30,937 bases of DNA from a virus. A program made the position numbers and the translations under genes. Shown here in pieces: positions 27,078-30,937 of the stretch; positions within the stretch are counted from its first letter, which is position 1, and each line of letters opens with the position of its first letter. Under the pieces are notes generated by a model, which saw nothing but the letters and a program-made list of their open reading frames with translations, had not been told where the DNA came from and searched no databases. The stretch is from positions 1 to 30,937 of the IMG/VR virus record IMGVR_UViG_3300042295_000584. One strand, given 5' to 3'.

Positions 27078-28091
27078 TCAGCGACGCTTGGCGGCTCGCT
27101 TCTTGGCCGCTTCGATCTCGGCCTCGGGAGTAGATCCGATGCGAGCGGCGTACACGTCGGCCACGATCTCAAGAGCGCTCGGCGGGTACGACGGGTGGTG
27201 GTGGACCACGGTGCCGTCTTCCCACGTCCGGGGGTAGGCAGCGTTCCAGTCGAAGTAGTCCGTGAGCCACGCCTTCGCAGCGGCGATGGTCTTGAGGCGT
27301 TCGTTGCGAGGTTTGTCGTTGACCCATTCAAGAACGAACGTGAGACCGCCATCGATGTCGTCGGGCACGAGAGCCTTGGCGACCTTCTTGGCATGACGAT
27401 CGGCCTTGAGCGCTGCACGTTCGGCCTTCGCTGCTTTGTCGTTGTTCGACGTGCCGTTGGTCCATTCGACCGGTGCCGACGGGAAGCACACGGAGCAGAG
27501 AATCTCGCCCTGATCAGCGACAGCGTCGGCCTCGGTCAGTCCCGACAACTGCGGGAGCCAGCCGAACTCGGTCGTGATGAAGCATGTGCTGCACGACGTG
27601 TCGCGATGGATGTGACCGTTGCTGTTGAGCACGAGGAAGAACCGGCTCCAGCGGTGCTCGCTGTAGAGGTCGTGGAACGGAGCAACTTTGGCATCAAGGC
27701 GGGCGATGACGGATCGACCGTGGGAGATGGAGTCGTAGAACTTCTGCGGGTCAAGACCATTTTTTTCCGCACGTTCGATCTGACGCTCGTGATGCTGAAT
27801 GTACGAACGCTCCTTGGCGATCTCGCCGTTGATCTCAGCGATCACGGTGTCGATGGCGGCAGCAGCGGCATGGGTCGCTTCGTCGTAGGACTTGACCGGC
27901 TCGAAACTGAGTTCGGTGTCGTCGTTCACGATGACCCCGTCGATCAGCGTGTCGATGTAGTCGCAGTCCTGACAGGTGCGCTCGGTGACGGCGAAGACGA
28001 AGCCACTGTGTGGCTCGTAGTTGCCAGCGAGCGAGAGGGAATCTTCTTCGCAGTTCGGGCAGATGTTGGTGGTCGTGATGGTCGTGGTCAT
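27078..28091 (-). CDS. Actinophage-type zinc-finger protein with central coiled coil
   Basis: 337 residues from ATG 28089-28091 (MTTTITTTNI), with GGAGGG upstream. Residues 11-14 and 40-43 make two CxxC knuckles (ICPNC, TCQDC). A charged helical section follows (AIDTVIAEINGEIAKERSYIQHHERQIERAEKNG). Two more knuckles occur in the second half (DTSCSTCF and ILCSVCF) around FGWLPQLSG, a motif combination common in actinophage proteins of unknown function. The C-terminus is basic (EIEAAKKRAAKRR). It has its own promoter, leader and terminator, being a single-gene unit. Probably nucleic-acid binding; the exact role is unknown. A longer upstream frame is not supported by a ribosome site. Confidence 0.82.
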   Translation of the reverse strand: MTTTITTTNICPNCEEDSLSLAGNYEPHSGFVFAVTERTCQDCDYIDTLIDGVIVNDDTELSFEPVKSYDEATHAAAAAIDTVIAEINGEIAKERSYIQHHERQIERAEKNGLDPQKFYDSISHGRSVIARLDAKVAPFHDLYSEHRWSRFFLVLNSNGHIHRDTSCSTCFITTEFGWLPQLSGLTEADAVADQGEILCSVCFPSAPVEWTNGTSNNDKAAKAERAALKADRHAKKVAKALVPDDIDGGLTFVLEWVNDKPRNERLKTIAAAKAWLTDYFDWNAAYPRTWEDGTVVHHHPSYPPSALEIVADVYAARIGSTPEAEIEAAKKRAAKRR

Positions 28092-28127
28092 GGCAGGCCC
28101 TCCGGGGCGGTAGTGGGTAGGTCCCTG

Positions 28128-28156
28128 ACCGTAATGCGGCCATTCGACGGGTGCAA
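28128..28156 (-). promoter_or_regulatory. Promoter of the zinc-finger gene
   Basis: Reading leftward: TTGCAC (28151-28156), 17 bases, TACGGT (28128-28133), then the leader CCTACCCACTACCG and the Shine-Dalgarno GGAGGG. The best spaced promoter of the set of four. Confidence 0.7.
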
Positions 28157-28195
28157 GCCTTTCGAACCCCTGCCTGTATGGCCCTGTGAGGGCCT

Positions 28196-28320
28196 CCCAG
28201 CACTCGGGTGGGGGGTATATACCCGACCACCCCCACGAGGCGCTCTCAGGGGCATACAGGAGGCAATGAGACGAAATCCTTGATATCGACGGTATGGCAA
28301 TATCGATACCGCCCTGAAAC
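28196..28320. repeat. Intergenic cassette, copy 2 (related to 24885-25010)
   Basis: Begins CCCAGCACTCGGGTGGGGGG and continues CGAGGCGCTCTCAGGGGCATACAGG, CAATGAGACGAAATCCTTG, GATATCGA, CAATATCGATACC and AACGCAAA, the same order as copy 1. Between them the T/A and loop sequences differ, so selection rather than recent duplication may maintain the words. Confidence 0.7.
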
Positions 28321-28324
28321 GCAA

Positions 28325-28349
28325 ATGACCGCCCACGAAGGGCGGTCAT
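28325..28349 (-). terminator. Terminator of the gene 28379-29278
   Basis: ATGACCGCCC pairs with GGGCGGTCAT (perfect 10-bp stem, five-base loop), followed leftward by TTTGCG. It ends 29 bases after the stop. Confidence 0.75.
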
Positions 28350-28378
28350 CAGCACGATCGTTCTGATCAAGCGGTCGA

Positions 28379-29278
28379 TCAGAAGCCCATCTTGCTGGCG
28401 CAGTCCGGGCCAAGACCAGCGGCTCGCGAGTCCTCATCGGTCAGGGTGCGATGGCAGCGGCCACAGCGACCGATCTCACGGCCATAGGCGGCGAGGGCAC
28501 CAGCGACATCGTCGGTGCATGCGATGCGCTCCAGCACCTTGACAGCGTCTTCGTACGCAAGGTGCTGGTCGTGGTGACCGCCGATGATGCGGTAGACGGC
28601 GACACCAAGCGAGATGCGAACGACTCGGAAGAAATCAAGGTCGTTCGAACCGGTCACGTTGTCGATGGCGAGATGAAGGTCGGGCTTCGACTGACCAGCA
28701 ACACCGGCACGAGTGAAGAGATCACGGGAGAGGGCGATGGCATCGGCACGAGCGGCCTGACGGGCCTGTTCGAAAGCCTGACGCTCGGCCTGCTCGGCAG
28801 CGACACGGGCCTGAGCCTCGGCACGCTCGGCAGCGAGGGCCGCTTCACGCTCGGCAGGATCAATCTCGGCACATGCCTTGCAGATCGTGAGCCATGAACC
28901 GTTGACGAGAAGAGCGTGACCGGCACCGGCATCGACACGCTGGGAGCACACGTTGCAGCCCTTGGCGAAGCGGTTCGAAATGACTCGCTCGGCATTGAAC
29001 GATGCGAGACCAACGGGGAGGGCGACAGCGGTGAACGGCTTGAGCATCGGATTGATGTTCTTGAGAAGAGCGTCGATGGCCTTCGAAGCCTCGCGAGATT
29101 CGATGAGCGTCGAACCTTCACGGACTGCCTGCATCGCTGTGGCGATCTCGGGAGTGAGCGCCTTGGACACGGCGGCGAGCACATCGGTTGCGCCCTTCTC
29201 AGAAGCGGCGGCGAGTCCAGCCTCGGTCTCAGCGAGGAGGGTGGTGAGGAAGTTGATCTGCTTCGTTGATGCGGACAT
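28379..29278 (-). CDS. Ala-rich coiled-coil protein with CxxC and C-terminal DUF6011-like zinc motif
   Basis: 299 residues from ATG 29276-29278 (MSASTKQINFLTTLLAE), with GGAGGT six bases upstream. N-terminal helical region to about residue 100. A central CxxC pair (GCNVCSQRVDAG and ICKACAEID), then a long Ala/Glu/Arg-rich helix (AEREAALAAERAEAQARVAAEQAERQ), and a C-terminal GRCGRCHRTLTDEDSRAAGLGPDC that fits the DUF6011 module of actinobacterial and phage proteins. Such modules are thought to be zinc ribbons, of unknown function. The unit has its own promoter and hairpin terminator. The opposite-frame open stretches here are caused by the high Ala/Arg GC bias. Confidence 0.82.
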   Translation of the reverse strand: MSASTKQINFLTTLLAETEAGLAAASEKGATDVLAAVSKALTPEIATAMQAVREGSTLIESREASKAIDALLKNINPMLKPFTAVALPVGLASFNAERVISNRFAKGCNVCSQRVDAGAGHALLVNGSWLTICKACAEIDPAEREAALAAERAEAQARVAAEQAERQAFEQARQAARADAIALSRDLFTRAGVAGQSKPDLHLAIDNVTGSNDLDFFRVVRISLGVAVYRIIGGHHDQHLAYEDAVKVLERIACTDDVAGALAAYGREIGRCGRCHRTLTDEDSRAAGLGPDCASKMGF

Positions 29279-29315
29279 GGCGTGACCTCCGGGGTCGTTG
29301 GTGGGTAGGTGGACG

Positions 29316-29344
29316 ATATTGGCATACGGGTGCGACAGCCGCAA
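29316..29344 (-). promoter_or_regulatory. Promoter of the gene 28379-29278
   Basis: Reading leftward: TTGCGG (29339-29344), 17 bases, CAATAT (29316-29321), then a leader CACCTACCCACC and the Shine-Dalgarno GGAGGT. Confidence 0.55.
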
Positions 29345-29352
29345 GTATCCCA

Positions 29353-29370
29353 ATCGATATCGATATCGAT
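29353..29370. repeat. ATCGATATCGATATCGAT palindromic tract
   Basis: An 18-base palindromic run of ATCGAT units between the terminator at 29387-29412 and the promoter at 29316-29344. Shorter versions are found at 24979-24998 and 28283-28310 at the same relative position between terminator and promoter. The position suggests a protein-binding site or an insulator. Confidence 0.7.
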
Positions 29371-29386
29371 CGGGCCTGAGAACGAG

Positions 29387-29412
29387 AAGAGCCACCCCGG
29401 AGGGTGGCTCTT
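29387..29412 (-). terminator. Terminator of the gene 29436-29825
   Basis: AAGAGCCACCC pairs with GGGTGGCTCTT (11-bp stem, four-base loop). Leftward continuation is CTCGTTCTC with few T, so efficiency is uncertain. Confidence 0.7.
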
Positions 29413-29435
29413 AGTGCGCCTCGGTTGGCGGTGGA

Positions 29436-29825
29436 TCAGTCGGTAGCGACCCCCGATGCCGTGGAGAGCGCCCGGAGCACCGGGAGGGAGACCTCGTGGA
29501 CGACGTGTTCGGATGAAAGCGAGACGCTCCCAACGGAGAGGCTGTTCGTCGTGAACGGGAATTCGGGCATGTCGTGATTCACGACGGCGTACTTCACACG
29601 CTGTGAGATCAGGCCCTTGAACGATCCGTCCCGGTAGTAATCGGCGCTCAGTTGAGCGACCTCCACGCCGTTGAGCGTGATGGAGACGATGGTTCCGGTT
29701 TCGTCCAAGATGGCTCCGATGGTCGGTACTGCGCTTCGGCGTTCCTTCCATTCCTTGACCTCGTCGCTGCCGTAGAACTCAAGGTCGGCATTGAACTGGG
29801 CGATGGTTCCGATTGATTCTGACAT
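29436..29825 (-). CDS. Hypothetical 129-residue protein
   Basis: 129 residues, no recognised family. It is beta-rich in pattern: VPTIGAILDETGTIVSITLNGVEVAQLSADYYRD, KGLISQRVKYAVVNHDMPEFPF, SVGSVSLSSEHVVHEVSLPVLRALSTASG. The start ATG 29823-29825 has GGAGGTCACC directly upstream. The leader has CTACCCACTACCG as in the other right-arm units. A terminator follows 24 bases after the stop. It is single-gene, without membrane segments. Function unknown. Confidence 0.72.
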   Translation of the reverse strand: MSESIGTIAQFNADLEFYGSDEVKEWKERRSAVPTIGAILDETGTIVSITLNGVEVAQLSADYYRDGSFKGLISQRVKYAVVNHDMPEFPFTTNSLSVGSVSLSSEHVVHEVSLPVLRALSTASGVATD

Positions 29826-29860
29826 GGTGACCTCCGTAGGTCGGTAGTGGGTAGGTCTCC

Positions 29861-29890
29861 ATTAAGCGCACAGCCTCAAGAGGGATGCAA
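29861..29890 (-). promoter_or_regulatory. Promoter of the gene 29436-29825
   Basis: Reading leftward: TTGCAT (29885-29890), 18 bases, CTTAAT (29861-29866), then the leader ACCTACCCACTACCG and GGAGG. Upstream bases GGGAACGAATGACTTGCAT match the helicase unit. Confidence 0.6.
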
Positions 29891-30076
29891 GTCATTCGTT
29901 CCCTTGCGCTCGGTCGAAGTACGTCGAACAGGGCCTTCTCAGGGCCACGAGGCACGAAAGTGCCAATTCATCCGTAGAACCTGTTTATTGGACTTTTGAG
30001 CATATGCCTGTTCAGAAAACTCATATAAGTAGGCACTTTTCTGTCGAATTCTATCGAATAAAGGATTTCGCTCCGT
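29875..30076. repeat. Duplicated intergenic element, copy B
   Basis: Homologous to 26683-26897, with the same ordered words and the inverted AAGTGCC (29958-29964) / GGCACTT (30032-30038) pair. The sequence between the arms has diverged, but the arms and the CATATAAGTAGGCACTT block are kept. Confidence 0.75.
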
Positions 30077-30124
30077 TGCGTTCTAAGCGATTGAGACCCC
30101 GAAGTGGGGGGTTTGTCTCATTCA

Positions 30125-30177
30125 GGGGTGCGAGGCGCTCTCAGGGCCATATAGGGGGCAATGAGACGAAATCCTTG
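30125..30177. repeat. Intergenic cassette with GCGCTCTCAGGGCCATATAGG
   Basis: Contains CGAGGCGCTCTCAGGGCCATATAGG and GGCAATGAGACGAAATCCTTG, in the same order as in the copies at 24921-24971 and 28233-28282. It lies just past the stop of the gene 30200-30529. Confidence 0.65.
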
Positions 30178-30199
30178 TACAGGGCCATATTCGACGTTC

Positions 30200-30529
30200 T
30201 CAGGTCCAATCGACCTGTCCGAAGAGAGCCACCTGAAGAATCTCGTCGGCCTCCTCGGGATCGAACGGGTGGTCGTTTCGACCGAAGAACCGGTCACGGA
30301 CGTAGGACCGTGTTCCCTTCGACAGTCCCATGCCATGGCCGTCGCTGAGCACGATGGTGAGCAGACCTTCGACCACGAGCGTGCTGTCGATGGCATATTC
30401 GATCCCGTCGTCGTCCTCATCGATGGTGACCGTCGGGACCGGCGCTCCGGGGATCAACGTGGACCAATGTCCGATGGCCGGGAGACCGACGGTGAGCACC
30501 TCGGCCACCATCTCCTCAAGCGTGCTCAC
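30200..30529 (-). CDS. Acidic hypothetical protein, second gene of a partial operon
   Basis: 109 residues. Begins at GTG 30527-30529 (MSTLEEMVAEVLTVG) with a GAGGAG-type site upstream; overlaps the preceding gene by 14 bases. The sequence is acidic (TIDEDDDGIEYAIDS) with a predicted alpha/beta pattern and a C-terminal PEEADEILQVALFGQVDW; QVALF is another QxxLF, here in a predicted helix near the C-terminus. No terminator hairpin is visible before the repeat cassette at 30125-30177. Function unknown. Confidence 0.7.
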   Translation of the reverse strand: MSTLEEMVAEVLTVGLPAIGHWSTLIPGAPVPTVTIDEDDDGIEYAIDSTLVVEGLLTIVLSDGHGMGLSKGTRSYVRDRFFGRNDHPFDPEEADEILQVALFGQVDWT

Positions 30530-30937
30530 AGCATCTCCTCACGAGGTCGTTGATGAGTATCTCTATGCACGATCCAATCGCTTCGTAGCCGCTGTCGTCG
30601 GTCCCTTCATCAGTGGCTAGGTCGCCATCGGGGGAGCACACGTTGATCCAGTAGTGCGTTGAGTACTCATCAGGCTCCTCGCGATCGCGAGAGACGAACG
30701 TGCACTTCTCTTCGGACGTGACGGTGATGTCGTATCCGGCGGTATCGATGAGCAGTTTGGGATCGTCCCGACTCGTGCCCAAGAGGGCGAGCACGCTGTC
30801 GTCGGTATCAGTAATCCATCGTTCCAATAGCCAGTCACGGAGGAGCACGGTGCCATCGAAATCCAAAGCGTCACGGGACAGCACGTCAGCGACCTCCTCG
30901 TGATCGTCGGGAGCCGGGAAGAGTTCCAAGAACCTCA
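30516..30937 (-). CDS. Acidic hypothetical protein, probably cut by the window edge
   Basis: About 137 residues from a TTG at 30927-30929, but the reading frame stays open to the edge and the codon at the edge ends in TG, so the true start may lie just outside. Very acidic (DDHEEVADVLS, WITDTDDSVLALLG, DEGTDDSGYEAIG), with a strand-rich middle (YDITVTSEEKCTFVSRDREE) and a C-terminal helix containing CC. It recalls acidic DNA-mimic or immunity-type proteins only by composition. It is in an operon with the following gene by 14-base overlap. Function unknown. Confidence 0.6.
   Translation of the reverse strand, partial: RFLELFPAPDDHEEVADVLSRDALDFDGTVLLRDWLLERWITDTDDSVLALLGTSRDDPKLLIDTAGYDITVTSEEKCTFVSRDREEPDEYSTHYWINVCSPDGDLATDEGTDDSGYEAIGSCIEILINDLVRRCCEHA

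Noticed and set aside
27195-28283. A rightward open frame of 362 codons opposite the zinc-finger gene
   Set aside because: It is the shadow of the real gene on the other strand; no start signal, and it runs through the promoter region of that gene.
28654-29751. A leftward alternative frame of 365 codons across the 299-residue gene
   Set aside because: It overlaps two supported genes in a different frame and is Ser/Arg/Pro-rich as expected for an out-of-frame reading of Ala-rich sequence.
24885-30177. A CRISPR array interpretation of the repeated intergenic cassettes
   Set aside because: Copies are thousands of bases apart, imperfect and flanked by genes, with no regular spacers or Cas genes.
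1-30937. A temperate phage or integrated prophage
   Set aside because: No integrase, excisionase, attachment-site duplication or bacterial flanking gene was visible; this cannot exclude them outside the window.

Overview
This window looks like part of the genome of a tailed double-stranded DNA phage, most likely infecting an actinobacterium. The phage assignment rests on a large terminase, an SPP1/HK97-type portal, a coiled-coil scaffold and an N4-gp56-like major capsid protein, all in one leftward cluster. The actinobacterial host is inferred from a secreted resuscitation-promoting-factor (Rpf) transglycosylase, Cys-rich small proteins and a DUF6011-like protein typical of actinophages, and many genes that seem to be expressed from leaderless mRNAs. 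No integrase, repressor or bacterial chromosomal gene is visible.

Layout. Nearly all genes read leftward (minus strand). From left to right: 1-8.7 kb is the head module, transcribed terminase, small genes, portal, scaffold, capsid, connectors. 8.8-11.1 kb holds small genes plus the Rpf-like lysin. 11.3-14.9 kb is an island containing all but one of the plus-strand genes (a CxxC protein, an amidase endolysin with two peptidoglycan-binding repeats, a dCMP deaminase), interleaved with a leftward metallophosphoesterase. 14.9-23.8 kb is a leftward block of small to medium accessory proteins, with a HExxH metalloprotease-like protein, a possible ADP-ribosyltransferase-like protein, ParB-like and GNAT-like proteins, a PD-(D/E)xK-like nuclease and a tRNA-Tyr. 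23.76-24.69 kb is a gene-poor, repeat-rich region. 24.7-30.9 kb is a visibly more GC-rich arm with a SNF2-type helicase, zinc-finger proteins and acidic small proteins.

Two expression styles are visible. In the left and middle part, at least eleven genes start exactly six bases after a -10-like hexamer, usually an extended -10 (TGn), which predicts that transcription starts at or next to the start codon. Genes behind them are coupled by TGATG, TAATG or ATGA overlaps. In the right arm, four consecutive genes form single-gene units, each with a TTG-type -35, a -10, a conserved CTACCCAC-containing leader, a strong Shine-Dalgarno and a hairpin terminator, separated by duplicated intergenic cassettes.

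The most unusual feature is the 14.9-23.8 kb block. Otherwise unrelated proteins share short linear tags: an N-terminal tag like MSRTEHFDAGHGM, an N-terminal LGxQF tag, a C-terminal QLPGMED, and QxxLF or QLxMF motifs. A block of enzyme-like proteins with shared tags is what one would expect of a set of proteins targeted to a common partner, either the virion or a host factor. That reading is inference; the tags themselves are seen in the sequence.
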